Positions 32,097 to 47,431 of a stretch of 64,000 bases of DNA are shown piece by piece. The stretch comes from Collybia mongolica. Its lineage: Eukaryota > Basidiomycota > Agaricomycetes > Agaricales > Clitocybaceae. The notes beneath the pieces were generated by a model. It searched no databases and was not told where the DNA came from. It was given only the letters and a program-made list of their open reading frames with translations. The stretch covers positions 434,001-498,000 of the forward strand of contig JAAXNY010000002.1 in assembly GCA_013420905.1 (NCBI GenBank), in the 5' to 3' direction. Position numbers and translations under genes: made by a program. Each line of letters begins with the position of its first letter. Position 1 is the stretch's first letter.

Positions 32097-34133
32097 CTCA
32101 CATGTAGGGGCTCCACTTCAGGTTATATTGAGCTACTTTACTAGAATACACTTAAAGTAGTTCAATCACAATGGGAGATCGCGTTTGTTGGTGCAGCCCT
32201 CATTGCCGCAGGTAGGAAGCCCTTCCTGTTGCTTTCAAAGCGGATGGCGAAGCGAAATGAATTTGAAATATGATACTAATCTGGGGCTGATGGCGGGCAT
32301 CGACGGTTAGGTATTCGAGCGTTGGAATTTAAGGTGGGGAACATGGATGTTGGTGGTGGGGGAGGCTGGGGTTTGTTGTTTAGGAGCCCGAGAAAAAAAG
32401 AAGAACGTATAGCTTCGACATACTTTGCGTCGGTACTCGGATGCAATAAACCATGTGGAACTAGTATCGAAAGAGAGTTGTTCTCATCCTCGTCTTGAAT
32501 CAAAGAAAGGTGGTGATCCAAAACTAGGGAGGCGGCGCCGAGAGATAGTCATTGTCGGGAAATCGGAGGCCTGGCATTGGCTCCGATGAGGGAGACTTTA
32601 TTTCAGCGTCGACTTCGAGAGACAGGCCTTTTCTCCTGGGGGTTTGACATGATCATGACACGATCTACCCCCTCTAATATGATCTTCTGCCAATGTTCGC
32701 GTATGCTGGTGGCTCCATCCACTGGTCCCCGACATTAATCCCTTCCCCGATTTCTCCTTGATTGATTGGCATTCTCATCCTCATGCGACTTTGGGAACGG
32801 AGGTTGACGGGCCAAACGCGAGAACCGTGGCCAAAGCGTTGACCTTGCAAGTTGTAGAAATATTGCTGCTCACAAGGACGGTGACGGGGCTTGTGGACGG
32901 GCAGTCCCCTGTTTTCCCCACAAGTAGATAGCGAAAGAGAATCAGTCTTAGGCTGGCGGCTGGCATCAATAATCAGCGCCAGGTATCCGTAGGCATTTGG
33001 AGATATGGGCAATTGTGTAAGGGGGAAAGGGAGGGAGGTCTGGTGGAAGCCATTTAGAGGCCCAGAAAGGAAGGCGTGAAGCTTTGACGGACCCTTTGCA
33101 CTAAGCCGCCTGGGCGCACCGGAGGTATATCGTAGTATATTCGCTTTGTCTTTATGACTGTGGGGCAATATTCCAGGGTGTGCAGTTCTGGAGGCCCAGA
33201 TGAGAGGCCACCCATGCGGGATGCCTTTGTACCGGCATCTATGAGTTGAAAGGCCTCGGCGGAATCAGAGCTGATCGTAATTTGACCGCATCGTCGCTTT
33301 GAGTTAGCGAAAGACAATGATTGTTAGGCTACAAAGAGGGGCAGAGAAGTAGTTGTTGTCGGCGAGTTGAAGGTCTGCCACTGGCTTCGGTGGGGAATTT
33401 TATTAATGTAGATTTCGAGGTATAGAGGCTTCTCGCTCGTGCACTTCTGAGGCCATAGGCGACGCCGACGCCATGCTTTGGACCTTGGGATCTTGGGTGA
33501 GCACGACGAGTTTAAGGCCTTTATGATAAAGGACTATGCACCAATCAATTTTCTGACCAAAGGCCACGTTCCCAATCCCACGGCGTCCGGTTGGCAGGTA
33601 TTCGTTGGGAGTTTGGGGTCATGATAACGGCTCAGCACAGGAGAGGAAGAGCGTCGGAACTGGACGCTTGAGAATTGTGGCTGAGAGACGATAGAGATGG
33701 AGAGGGGGGTGGCAGAAAATTAGTATATAGATGGATGCTGTAGAAAATTTTCTCATCCTGATCTCTGGATATTGTGGAATCATCGGACGATTTGGGACAC
33801 CCAATTAAGGCTCGAATAGTCTATGGAAGAAAATTTAAGAATTGACGGTCCTCTGGCCTAGAGAGTCAGAAAGGTGACGAGTGCGCAGCTACTTGGAAGG
33901 GCGTTGGGAGGTTAAGGGAGATTGAGCAAGGCCGTCGCGGGTAGCTAGGGGCTTTGCATTGTGACAATGGGCTGTGACAGTTAGAATCGTAGGACAATGG
34001 TATAATTTGTGTAATCCATGGGGCTTCAGATCCACGTTCTCTGAATGTTCATGTTTTTCAAAAGGGACGAGAAATACTATGAGGTAGCCTTATTCCAAAG
34101 ACCTGCCGCTACCAGGAGGTACATCCAGAAATT
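32097..34133. other. Right-arm copy of the A-B intergenic segment
   Basis: Same content as 2511-4547; every ORF I compared is identical between arms, and nothing is recognised. Confidence 0.5.
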
Positions 34134-35635
34134 ATGGATCTTCAACCTCCATCTCCGTCTCGACGTTCCCTGAGGAAAGGCCCCCCAAACCAGACAAACG
34201 AGGTGATGGATGTCCATCCGATAAACCAACGTGGTAAAAGATTGGGGATCCGCGCGTGGCCATTAGGAACAATGGCTGGCCTCTCAACAAAACGATCACG
34301 TGGGAGTAATAAAATTCCCTCTACAGCTCTACAAGTGGCCCCCAACTTCTGACACTCCCCCAGCCTCAAAAAGGAAGAAGGTTGCTTATCCATCCAAACA
34401 GGATACGAAGATGAGAGGCCCTCAAGGTTCAAATGTGTCTTCAAGCACCTGTAGCCGGTGCAACCACCAGTTCCCCGACCTCACTAAGGCTCGCCCAGAT
34501 CTTGCGGAATACATAGCGCGAATGCATGACTTCTTGTGTCCTGGATCATCCGAGTACGTTGCTGTCGTGTTCGACTTTGTTTGTGATGTTGACGTTCGGG
34601 CCATAGCCAAGAATACCATCAAGCGGTGCAACTGCTCGCGGCGAGTGGCACTGGTGGCACAAGTGTACCAATCGTCACCCAACCATCCCACCCCTTGCAA
34701 ACTGCTATAGCATCGGCTCCTCAGACCAGAAGGAAGTACGAAACAGATGTGATGGAACGAAAAGCAGCACTTGAGGCTGATACATGGGCAGCACGTGTCA
34801 CTGAGACCAGCGTCTTATGCCGGGGGTGTGCGAAAACGGGTAAAGTTGGACAAGCGTAGTAGGTATTATCCCGGACTTTGGATTAAACATCGCGATAAGT
34901 GCCAGGAGATCGCGAGATTGAAAAGCATGTTGGATTTCCCCAATGTAAGCCACCCATTCGTCGAACACTATGCAGGATACTGATGAAGTATCGCCCCAGG
35001 AACCGAACGAGAAACCAGCTAGTAGATCTGTGGACCGGATCATGGGAATGGGCGAATCAGTCGGGCGCGAGATATCCAGCGCCATAGTGGAGGGCGGGAC
35101 CAGAAGAATGTCGCATGATCGCGCCGTCTCTCCCTATGTCCGGTCCTCCATCAGGTCGTGGTCCTCGAGCAGGGATTCGTCGGTAGCCGGGCCTTCTGGA
35201 TATAGAAACCAATATGAGGACACCTATTCGTTGCATGAGGAATCTGCCACTCCGCCACCAGAGCAGCATGAGTTCGCCTACAGCACAAGGCCAGTGACGA
35301 GATCCCCGCCCCCCAGAGCATCATTTGAAGACCCTGGACCCACGCACTACAATCGCGATGACGAGCCTTCCATCCCGAGTGGGAATTCCACGCCCCGTTC
35401 GCAAGAGAGTTACGAAGAGAGTCCTATTGGAAGCGACCAGTATTGGTCAGAAGCGCCGTTCGATGGAGGTAAGCCCTTTTTGCTGTCGTTGTTGCTAGGA
35501 TTGACCGGGTGCATCTGAACAGGTTTGGGGGATTTGGAGACAGGGATATATCGCTGTTCCACTCGCTGGGAGCTGATGTACGAGTTCCCAAAGATGCAGG
35601 AGCGTGGTTACAAGTACGATGATTCCAACCGATGA
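34134..35635 (+). pseudogene. Gene A (right copy), frameshifted in the second finger
   Basis: Same five-exon layout as the left copy, but an extra G at about 34838-34840 (GGG instead of GG) changes CAKTVKLDKR to CAKTGKVGQA and then a stop. The protein would lose H191 and C195 of the second finger and the whole C-terminal half. Other differences are missense (Ala to Thr, Phe to Val, Ser to Pro). If the base is real, only the left copy can be functional. Confidence 0.65.
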
Positions 35636-36642
35636 GGAAATGTCGCCGGCATCGCCCTGATCGCCCATCGAGAGTGTAACATCTTCAGGTCATGTTAAGT
35701 GATGATACGGTATTGCGGATTGGATCTGACCTAGGCCTTTCAATATAACTACGTTTTTGACAGCATGTACACCAATGTTCCGGAATGTTATTCGAGGGCC
35801 TTTTAATCCGTTTTGTGATGATGCGGAGCGTCCTTGCGACTGTCGCCTCATGAATGGACGATGTTGTTCTTGATGTGACCACCTCCTCAGCATGAGGAAA
35901 AGATTCCCCTCGATCTAACTGTATATGCACAGGAAGCACCCATATGAGTCCTAGATACACCTTGTCAAGCGTCCCGAAGATGTCAGGACTCTGGCTTTCA
36001 TCCACAGTTGGAAGTTGGCCGCTGTGGATTATGTCCAAATCATTGAGAAGTACGCTCCAGCACCATCATACTTTACTTCAATAAGGTTAGCCAGCACAAG
36101 TCCACTTCCAAGATGTTTCGTGACACTTTCCTGCGGTTATCGATGATGCGGTGAAGTTCTGCCCTTAAATAAAGCTTAGGATTGTCCGACTCGTGAGTGA
36201 ATGTCATGTAGTATCGCGCCAGTGTTGTGTTGAGAAATGACGAGGCGCTCGTTTAAAATGCTGAGGATGCTGGTTGTTCATGAGTATGTTGGTCGGCTCC
36301 GCTTTTCGGGAGTTACGCCTTGTTTCCCGCTTCTTTACTGTGTTTTTCAATTCTCTTGTGTTCGTCACACCAATTTCAACCTCTGGAATCCCTCTTTCCT
36401 GAGTATTGAGTTATGGGGATTGATAGTACATGGTCCCTGGGCCAATGGATTTCGATGGAGGAGATTCGGAATTTAGGAGGGAAATTGGTCCCCGTCTGGA
36501 AGGGTAAAATCTCTTCAAGCAACAGCGATAGAGACGGGATTAAAGCGAGGGGTATAACATTTCTAAAGTATGTTCTATTGACATATTCATACATGAAAAG
36601 ACTGCCCATCGATGTTGCAGAACCCGACGGGGTTTGCATGTC

Positions 36643-38123
36643 GCCCCCACCAAGGCGTGTTCGTGTTCCCTTATCCGTTGAACGTTGGATGGAAGCTTAA
36701 GGGCCCACCACTCTCCGCCGCCCTCAGAATACAACGAACCGCTATGAAAAGGGGGAATGCCCTCGCCACATCATGTGCGAAGCCCATGGCAAAATGGCCC
36801 ATGGTCGACAACACTCCCCATGTTTATCGTCCAGTTCCGCCAGTAACCTGTGCGAGTCATCTCAGTAATCGAATCACCCTGAGCTTATTCCACCCATCGA
36901 TTATCGGGAACTTACCACCGAGTAGTGAACATAGGCCCAGTAACAGGCAATGCACACAGAGCCCTCTCCCGGTCTAACATATCTGGATTCACGCGAGCCT
37001 GCATACTCCTCGTGCTTGGGCTTCATTTGAGGAGTGGTTTCATAACTGGGCTCATACACATGCGGCAAAATGGTGGGATTTGGGATTGGGAATCTTGAGT
37101 GGGGATGGAGTCATCCAGGAATGGCGGGATTGGGAACGCCTATCCGGAATTTGGTGCTTTACATAGGACAACGCGGCGGTCGCAACGCTTTGTGGGCCCT
37201 GCATCAATGACAATGACAACGCGGCCCAGACCACCAATACGCCCGACACGGCAAGGTTGTCCCGTATACAGCCTCTCAACGCCATGCATGCTGGGATATT
37301 TCGAAACTTCGTATGTCGGTATACACAATCACAAAGTCGACGTGCGACATTTTCCCGGTGGATACCCCAATGTTCCACTTTTTACCGTCCCGTTCTGCCG
37401 CCCCTACACCGGTCTAAAAATAAATGTGGAGTGTAGGGACGAAAGTGATCTATGTGGCCCCTTCCAAGTCGCTTTTTCATTGAGGAATCCAAAAGTGGCC
37501 ATGGCTGGTCTAAAAAGCGAGCTTTAAACGGGCCCTGGAGAGGCAGGGTGTGGGTTTTTCGTTGGAACTACGAGCCTTGTTGGACTGCCCGAAATCAGCA
37601 GAATTCCAAACTTTGGACCAGATATTCACGTAACAGACGTCGCCGATACTCGTCTGCAGTTCACACCCTATGGGTTGTATAGCCGACTTGTTCTTCGGAA
37701 TGGTGTTGAGCTCCTAAGCTGCAGGTCCAGACGACTCAGACGCCCTGTTTCATTGGTCTCTGACAATTCTTCCCTCATCACCTTTCAACTATCCGGTGGG
37801 ACGATAAAGGGTGGGGTTAGATACAAGGCGGTCCGGTGCAGAGTAAAATAAAGCAAGAGTTCAAGCTTTTCAGTAAAAGATTGGGTTGGTGGCTGGTCGA
37901 TACACGGGATTTATTTTCGGAGTTGATAACGTGGATGTGCTCTTTGACAAATCGCGTTGCATGGCTCGACGGGTTTTGACGATGGCACCTCAACCTGAGA
38001 GGGTCCACTTGTCTTGGATCCGCATTGGAGCAGGAAATAGTCCGCAGAACAACCTATAAAAGACACTGTGCCACTCAGTACCAGACAATACACTTGTACT
38101 TGTCGCCCAAGGACTCCTTCAAG
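36643..38123. other. Unique flank between the repeat and the GH43 relic
   Basis: No gene assigned. The longest plus ORF (37099-37527) has an uneven but possibly coding C-terminal part (YPNVPLFTVPFCRPYTGLK) that I do not recognise. A TATAAAA at 38054-38060 lies 64-70 bp before the GH43 start codon and could be its TATA box. Confidence 0.35.
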
Positions 38124-38940
38124 ATGAAGGTCCCGGCTCTTTTTACTGGCGTTGCAGCCCTACTGCCCGCTATTGCGCACGCATACACCAACCCAGTGCT
38201 CTGGAACGACCTAGCTGACGTCGACATTCGGAACGCCAACGGCATCTACTACTACTCCGCTTCGACCATGCATTCTATTCGCCAGGTGCACCTCTCCTCC
38301 GCTCCCACGACCTCTTCAACTGGGAGTTTATTGGCCACTCCGTGCCAAATCTCGGCGACTTTGGTGGGAAATACAACATGGAGAACGGTCAACGTGCCTA
38401 TATTGGTGGTGTCTGGGCATCCTGGTACGATTTTAACCAGCACGATGGCAAGTGGTACTGGGGAGGGTGTATAGACTTTTTCCACACGTTCGTCTGCACG
38501 GCCTTCAAGCCGGAGGGTCCGTGGACAAAGCTAGTGGAATTCTCGCTATAGTGCGCGATATGTCAGCCTGGATTGGCATTGCGAAGGACAATGGCGTGGC
38601 GCAGGTGCGCGTCGTTACCGGGATCAACATGGACACGAGCTTCCAGGCAACTTCGATTAGTACGACAGCCGGTACCGCATCTATCAGCGGAACCACTCTG
38701 TGGCTGCGCCTCAAGGCAGACGTGGCACCAAATAGCGATCGCCTCGCGACCTTCTCGTACAGCACGGATGGGACGACTTTCAAAAGCCTCCGGGGATCGT
38801 TTTTGTTGAACACAGATTGGCACTTCTTTTTGGGGTATCGGTTCGGGATATTCAATCACGCGACTAGTGCGCTTGGGGGATCGGTACGGGTCAGGTCGTA
38901 TGATGTGCAGGCGCCTGGGTATATTGGTGGTAGTGGGTAG
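38124..38940 (+). pseudogene. Secreted GH43-type glycoside hydrolase, broken
   Basis: ATG 38124 starts a signal peptide (MKVPALFTGVAALLPAIAHA), then the GH43 start NPVLWNDLADVDI with the catalytic-base Asp region, and YYYSASTMH. One base is missing at about 38273; in the shifted frame the family continues (YSPGAPLLRSHDLFNW, SVPNLGDFGGKYNM, WASWYDF, WYWGGCIDF). At about 38545 it jumps straight into the C-terminal beta-sandwich (VRDMSAWIGIAKDNG to SVRVRSYDVQAP), so the second half of the catalytic propeller is deleted. Intact relatives cleave arabinan or xylan side chains. Confidence 0.8.
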
Positions 38941-39915
38941 GGATACGTTCTGTGTCCTACCTGTAAGTACGTGTTCCCTTCAATGAGGGGTTCCCACTCT
39001 GAATTTAGTCCATTATCCTCTTAAATTCATCCCGGGCCTTGATCTTATCTCCAGTATGTGTTATGCCCCTCCCTTCGTTGACAGGAAGAGAAGAATTCGA
39101 TTTAGAATCCGTCAAACGTTATACACAATTCGGTTGCGTATGTTTGTCATTTTGGACGGTTCTACCGATAGCATGAAGTGACCAACTAGGGAAGGTTTAT
39201 ACGACACCACTCAATTGTGTTCCTCGCTCGACTAATCTGATTTCTGTCCTACCTCTTGACAAAGAAACCGGGCGCGAACTTGAATCATGTCAACGAGTTA
39301 ACCCAATTTCTACATTGTAATAGGGTGGGATCGGGGGCATCTACATTTACTGTTACAGGTGCCATATAGTCTCCTGAAAGTGTGTGATCAATTGTCTGCA
39401 CTGAACGATCAAGGAGATGAGCCTCCATGCGCCATTGCGATAACGCGTGTACGGCCATTGCTGTAGTAGACCGCTCACTGGTGACTGTACCGAACATCAG
39501 ATGGCTTTTTGCGTTGGAGAAATCTCGAGCGCCTGTCAGGCCTAGATGGAATTCCCAACTACCGTCTTGAATGCCGTTCGCTGGCAATGGCTCGCACATG
39601 CTGCTGATGATGACACTATATAAAGTACAAATTTACTGGCGTTGAGAAACGCACTTGTAGGCATTTGTTCGGGGAAAAAATATTTCTCCACACCTCAGGT
39701 TCACATATGTGTACATAATATGTATATGAAATTTCTCCATCTCTCTCTCTCAGGTACATGAGACCGAGAAAAACAATTGTGTTCTCGATAGGGTGCAGAG
39801 GAAGGGAAAAAGGATGCAGAATTGTCAAGGGACGCCTAAATTTCTGACTTCACATCTCCCTTTCACACTACCATCATCATCCGGCCTCCATATTCATATT
39901 CCCGTTGATTGCACA
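38941..39915. other. No recognised gene
   Basis: A minus-strand ORF at 39285-39599 of 104 codons has no recognised similarity. The remainder shows nothing. Confidence 0.35.
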
Positions 39916-40590
39916 ATGCACAGTCTTAATCTTCCTTCTATCGACGAAAAGAATCCTTTGTACTGTCCTGCTGTGTCTGCAACCGCATATATAGACTCCA
40001 TCCGCCTTCATCTTCGTCGAGAAAGCTCCGCACCCACGAAGACTAGAAATAATTAGCTTATCGTATCCTTCGCTCGTGTGCTTGACAAGGGATTACTCTC
40101 AGGCGACAGTGAAGATGAAGACGACGCGTTTCCTCCCCGTTCTCTGATTCACTACGCATCGCCAAGCTCTAGTGATGAAGACACCAAGACAATGAACTCT
40201 CGATACTCTATTCCGGCTTGGGAACAATTTGATGAAGATTTTGATTCCTATAACCCCGATGGTCAATGGGTTGGGAGAAATATACCTATTGTACCTCGAA
40301 TTCGACAGCAGAACTCGAAGCGAAAAAGGTCGCCTTTCAGTGACATCAATGCACCGTCAAAGTATGCCAGATCTATTCAGTCCGTTCATGATAGCTCTTT
40401 CGATATCACGGTTCGGCGCGAGAACTTGGTGTACTCTGTTCCCGGATCAGTGAAAAAAAGGTGTGGTCTTGTTCGATCAGGTGGAACGCCCTCTTGTCGC
40501 AAGACCCCGTTACCGAACAAGAGCAAGTCTGCACTTTTGGCCAGGATTCGGGAGCTTGAAGGTACCTCTAGTCTCTGCGGAAAAGCCTGA
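39916..40590 (+). pseudogene. Hypothetical acidic protein gene with an in-frame TAG
   Basis: From ATG 39916 one frame runs to 40590, interrupted only by TAG at 40054-40056 (after APTKTRNN). Before it: MHSLNLPSIDEKNP. After it: a Ser/Asp/Glu-rich stretch (SGDSEDEDDAF; SSSDEDTK), a KRKRSPF basic patch and a C-terminal RIRELEG coil start at a possible GTACCT donor. CAG to TAG would explain the stop. Function unknown; probably a nuclear or disordered protein in life. Confidence 0.4.
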
Positions 40591-41429
40591 TTATGTATGT
40601 TATTATATTGTTTATCTTTAGCTGATTTTCACAGGGAGTAAGTCTGTTGTATTCATCACCATATACCCCAATGCTCAATTTTCATTGCTCCAGAATTTTT
40701 TTCAAGCAATATTGTAAAGTCTCTGGAGAATCTGGTTTGTTATATGTCCATTCAACAACCTGTTCAATTTACTCAATACATATCTCTTAGGTAGCAAGCT
40801 TTAAGGCTTTCCCAGTATCTACCCAACTTGTTCTTCTTTATTGTGGTATGCCAATCTATTAAAATCTTGATTACCAGCTTGATACACCTTCTGTAGTACT
40901 TCCTAATATTGTTGAACATCTTTCTATTGTTTGGAGTGCCAAAGCCATTTCAGCAGATGATATTACCCCTGCAATTACTTTTTACCAAGGTTCCTCATGT
41001 GCATCCGCAGTCATCAAAGCTGTCCAAAATGTGCTTTCTCATTATCCAGTCTCTGTTCCTGGCATATACAGGTAAATTTAACTCTTGGCATTCTCACCAT
41101 GACCAATAGTTGTGTCTAATGGTATTTCTGTAAAAGCCATTGTAACACTCTGCTTGAAAGGCTCTTGCCCATCATTTTTGAAAGCCAATTGGGTGAGTCA
41201 CACTTATGCTCATACATGTCTTATGGCCCTGATAGTTTTGCCTTTTTTTTTATCACTGAGCAAGGCTGATCTTCCTCACATCTGTGCATGGACTCTTATA
41301 ACAAGAATGGAAGGCCAAAGATGTTTCTTTTTATGATGCAGAGTTATCTGTTTCCATGCTACAGTCACTTTTTTGTTGTACTCTCTTGAATCTGTATATT
41401 GATTGTGTTTTTGTAATACTTGTTACTGG

Positions 41430-41640
41430 TATATGCTGTTTGTCCAGAACAAGAGCAACTAGACAAGTTATTGGAGGAGAACCTTGCATCAGGTTGCATC
41501 CTACCATCCAATTACCAATGGCCACAACACTCTTCTTCATCAAAAATAGTGATGGTGTTCCCGGAGTGCAGTTGAAGTTGCATGTAGTCCTTGATGTAGG
41601 CACATAAAGCTCCAGAATGAGCTTGAGTGACAACTCATTA
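41430..41640 (+). pseudogene. Scrap of Gypsy reverse transcriptase
   Basis: EQEQLDKLLEENLASGCI, then in another frame MATTLFFIKNSDGVPG, match the start of the Gypsy RT palm (the EENLASGRI and FFVKKKDG-type blocks). Frameshifted and short. The AT-rich, CpG-poor stretch 40600-41430 before it has no other recognisable content. Confidence 0.6.
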
Positions 41641-41898
41641 GTCCCAGGTTTCCCAAGCCATTTCTGAGACGGTATCATCTGAAAAGAGCAAGGGTTGTAG
41701 TGGACCATGGTGGTCACTGGTAAACAGTGAAAAGGATGAATTTCCGTGTCCAGTCCAACAGGGTTCCCTGCTTGACGTGATTGCTTCCGCCAGATATCGG
41801 AAGATGCCGACCGTGATCTTCACCGATTCGGAACCTTTCATCAATCAACTCATAACCGTTTCCGATTCATAACAAGTCAAATCTCTGAATCTCTTCGA

Positions 41899-43388
41899 AT
41901 GTCAGGTCTATATCGTTCAGCGTTGAGTGCACGAATAGCCAAGCTACCGGATCTGCCACCGGACGACGAAGATGAAGACGATGAAAGTGAGGAAGCAGCT
42001 GATTCCATCGGTTCGTTGCCTGGCAGCGGTATGGGACCACCAGCGATGCAAGTCGAATTCAGTGACCCCTCCAGGTCTACAGTATTGAATTACAAGCTCA
42101 AAGGCCTGCTAAGCACCCGCGGAAGACGTTGAATCGCGCACCTAATGCCACTTTCTCTCCCATCTCTGCTGCGCCTTTCTTCGCCCAAGCTGCACAAGTT
42201 GCGGTCCCTGCGCGCAAGCTGGATTTTCGAATCTACTATACCCCGCCGGCGGTTGAGAAAGGAACAGTTATGATCTGTCACCATGGGGCGGGATATTCAG
42301 GGCTGAGTTTTGCGTGTTTTGCGAAGGAGATTACGGACATAACCAAGAGGGAGTGTGGTGTTCTGGCTATAGATGCTCGGCGTCATGGTAGGGGCTTGCC
42401 CATCTGATCATATAGAGGCTGATCTACTCTAGGCAAGACTTTTTCAACCGATGCGACGGAAGACGAGGACCTTTCGGTAGAATTTCTTATCGATGACTTC
42501 TGTGCGCTAGTGCAAACAATTTATCCAGACCCCGTATTGGCTCCCACCCTTCTGGTATGTGTTTACTACAATACCTTATCCAGGTCTCTGAACGATGAAT
42601 CAGTTGATTGGGCATAGTATGGGCGGGTCAGTCCTAGTCCGCGCTTGCCCTATTTTGCTTGAGCGAAGGTATCGTGTGACAGGCGTGGCCGTTATCGACG
42701 TTGTGGAAGGTACGATCTCTGCGTCAGTTCGTATATATCTAATACTTTCCAATAGGCTCTGCTGTCGATGCCTTGCCACACATGCACAGTCTCCTTAATG
42801 CCAGGCCGGATGGATTTGATACCATCGAGGATGCCATCGAATGGCAGTATGTTCCACATCTTACGAATTTCCTCGCCGATCTCACATTTTAGCAGTGTCT
42901 CGACTAAAACTATCCGAAACCCAAACTCTGCTCGTGTGTCAATTCCGTCGATTTTCAAGACGGAGACTACCTCGATACTACCTTGTAAATGGCGTACGCC
43001 CCTCAGATCGACCGCGCCATACTGGCTGAGTAAGTCTTTGTGCAATACATTTATTCCTATCAACATAATATCAAAAAAGGTTGGTTCCAAGGTCTATCCA
43101 GCCGGTTCTTGGCCTCCCGGGCAGCTCGCTTGCTTGTCCTGGCAGGCACTGAGCGCTTAGACAATGAACTCATGATCGGCCAGATGCAAGGGAAATTTCA
43201 GCTAGTGGTAATCCCTGGTGTGGGGCATATGATTCAAGAGGTAATTCCGGCATTTTCCTTTTTTTTCCAGCCAATTCCACTGACGCCGTATGGAGGATGA
43301 CCCTACCCGGCTGGCAGAAGTTTTAGTAGAGTTCTGGAGACGCAACGAACGCGTCATAGTCGGTGTTAAGAAAGTAGGCGACCTATAG
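41899..43388 (+). CDS. PPE1: Protein phosphatase methylesterase 1
   Basis: Removes the C-terminal methyl ester of the PP2A catalytic subunit. The N-terminus [21 protein letters not shown] is followed by an acidic tract and GMGPPAM, then [33 protein letters not shown] (oxyanion region), [20 protein letters not shown] (nucleophile Ser), [56 protein letters not shown] (catalytic His) and [11 protein letters not shown] at the stop 43388. About six introns of 45-80 nt, e.g. after RRHG and after TLL. Between GMGPPAM and KHPRKTLNR the frame changes without a good intron: one missing A in AAA near 42100, or a 68-nt intron that would remove GMGPPAM. Confidence 0.9.
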
Positions 43389-43452
43389 TCCTGGCTTATA
43401 CCACACAAGACAGCTTCGACTCCATGTATTTGCTTTAGATCCAAATATGACC

Positions 43453-46041
<2,589 letters not shown>

Positions 46042-47431
46042 CGACCGATTCAAAACATTCGATCCCTGTCTGCGACTTTGTGAACTGATGATATAAGAGA
46101 ATTGATCTCATTCAAACGCACAGATGGCTCCATTCGATAATCCCTTGAGCGGGAAGCGAACCTGACGCAAACGAGGACTTGAAAGAAACCAAAAAAAAAA
46201 TTGACTGCTCGTGTTTACCAATCACCACCAATCCAAACAAGAACTGCAAGCGGCAAGTCTCGACGTTGCCCAACGTTGTACCTCGGTCACAACCTTGCGT
46301 TAAAATCGCTTGTGGCTAATATTCAAAGGCCTGGTTGGAATTCCAGTGTCAAAAATAGTGCAATGTGATATTGAATGACGAACTGCCTACGAAGACTCAC
46401 AATTCAACACCGGGACTTTGGCGCGTCTCTATTTAGAAAACTAGTGAACTGCTGACTCTGTTCGATTCTTAAAGTCCAGACTGATACTCGAGTACAATCA
46501 TGCGGCCTCCGGGTTCCGTCGCTAATCAGACCTGATGCTCCCAAATATGCAACAGGCCAGAAGAAGGCACTCATTTTTCTTTATGGATATCTGGGGTTCG
46601 TCCACTTTCCCTACCACGCATGCCTGAGCGCGTCAATATCATGTGGCCACAACCTTGGAGCTCCAAACGGTTTGTCATGGTGTCTTGGCGGACATCGAGA
46701 GCGACCATGGTGTCGTAGGTTAAGCTTTGGGGTTGTAGAGTTTGAGAGGTGTCTGAACTTCTGCAAGGAACGCTAGGGGCCTTACAATGCTGCCCGCAGG
46801 ACACCCGACACCAGGATCACATTGCCGTGGTAGCTGACGTCAACATATGAGTTCCCCAAAAGCTCTAAGCATATCCGTTCGAGCCGCGCCTGGTAAATGG
46901 TTCATTCTCCAAATCTGACCGCCATTGGCAACTAACCGGTGCTCACCATTTGTTAGTGAACCTCTTTCTCAACCTCCCTTACAATATTTGCCACATTTAA
47001 ACAAAATGGAATATCACATGCACACTCTTTTCGAGGCATATATCAAGTTGAACGCCCCGGAGCTGGTGCTCACTCAGCCTTTGTACCAACCCATTACAAT
47101 ACCGGCATATAGGCGGCTTCTAACTCCAGGAACTGGCGTCATACTTGTGGCATCCCGTATACCTCCTGCTTCTTTCACTCAGAAGCTAAATATCCTGCTC
47201 CCTAGAAGTCTTGGCAATCTCAAGCATCGTACGGCGAAGCCTCTCCACCTCCCCGCGATAGCCTATCTCTGATGATTCTGCGTGAACATTCGGTTGACTT
47301 CTGGCCGAGGTCTTTCGACGATGCCTTTATAACCGTGACGGATGGTCCACCATTAAGTATCCTTCATGGTCTCTTCAAAGCTCTGTAAGCCATCTATTCA
47401 AGTCACTTCAAGGAACGCCGGGACCTGCAGC
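46042..47431. other. Between RIX7 and the MFS gene, no confident gene
   Basis: Divergent promoter space. About 46070-46220 may hold missed 5' exons of RIX7 on the minus strand, but I could not build one. A plus ORF at 46925-47272 has no recognised domain. Confidence 0.35.

Larger units (their letters stand above)
30351..36642. repeat. Right arm of 6.29-kb inverted repeat
   Basis: Inverse-complement partner of 3-6294. At its inner end the Plavaka-like reading frame runs on across 30351 into unique sequence, whereas the left arm breaks off at the equivalent base. The right arm is therefore probably the source and the left arm the derived copy. It carries a one-base insertion relative to the left arm near 34838, which shifts gene A out of frame. 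Confidence 0.97.

Noticed and set aside
1..36642. Interpretation of the whole inverted repeat as terminal repeats of one giant transposon
   Set aside because: The arms contain ordinary multi-exon genes and part of another transposon, the inner edge lies inside a transposase gene, and no TSD or integrase belonging to the arms is visible.
38025..38123. Earlier ATG for the GH43 gene
   Set aside because: The upstream in-frame extension would precede the obvious signal peptide and overlaps the TATA box region; ATG 38124 is preferred.
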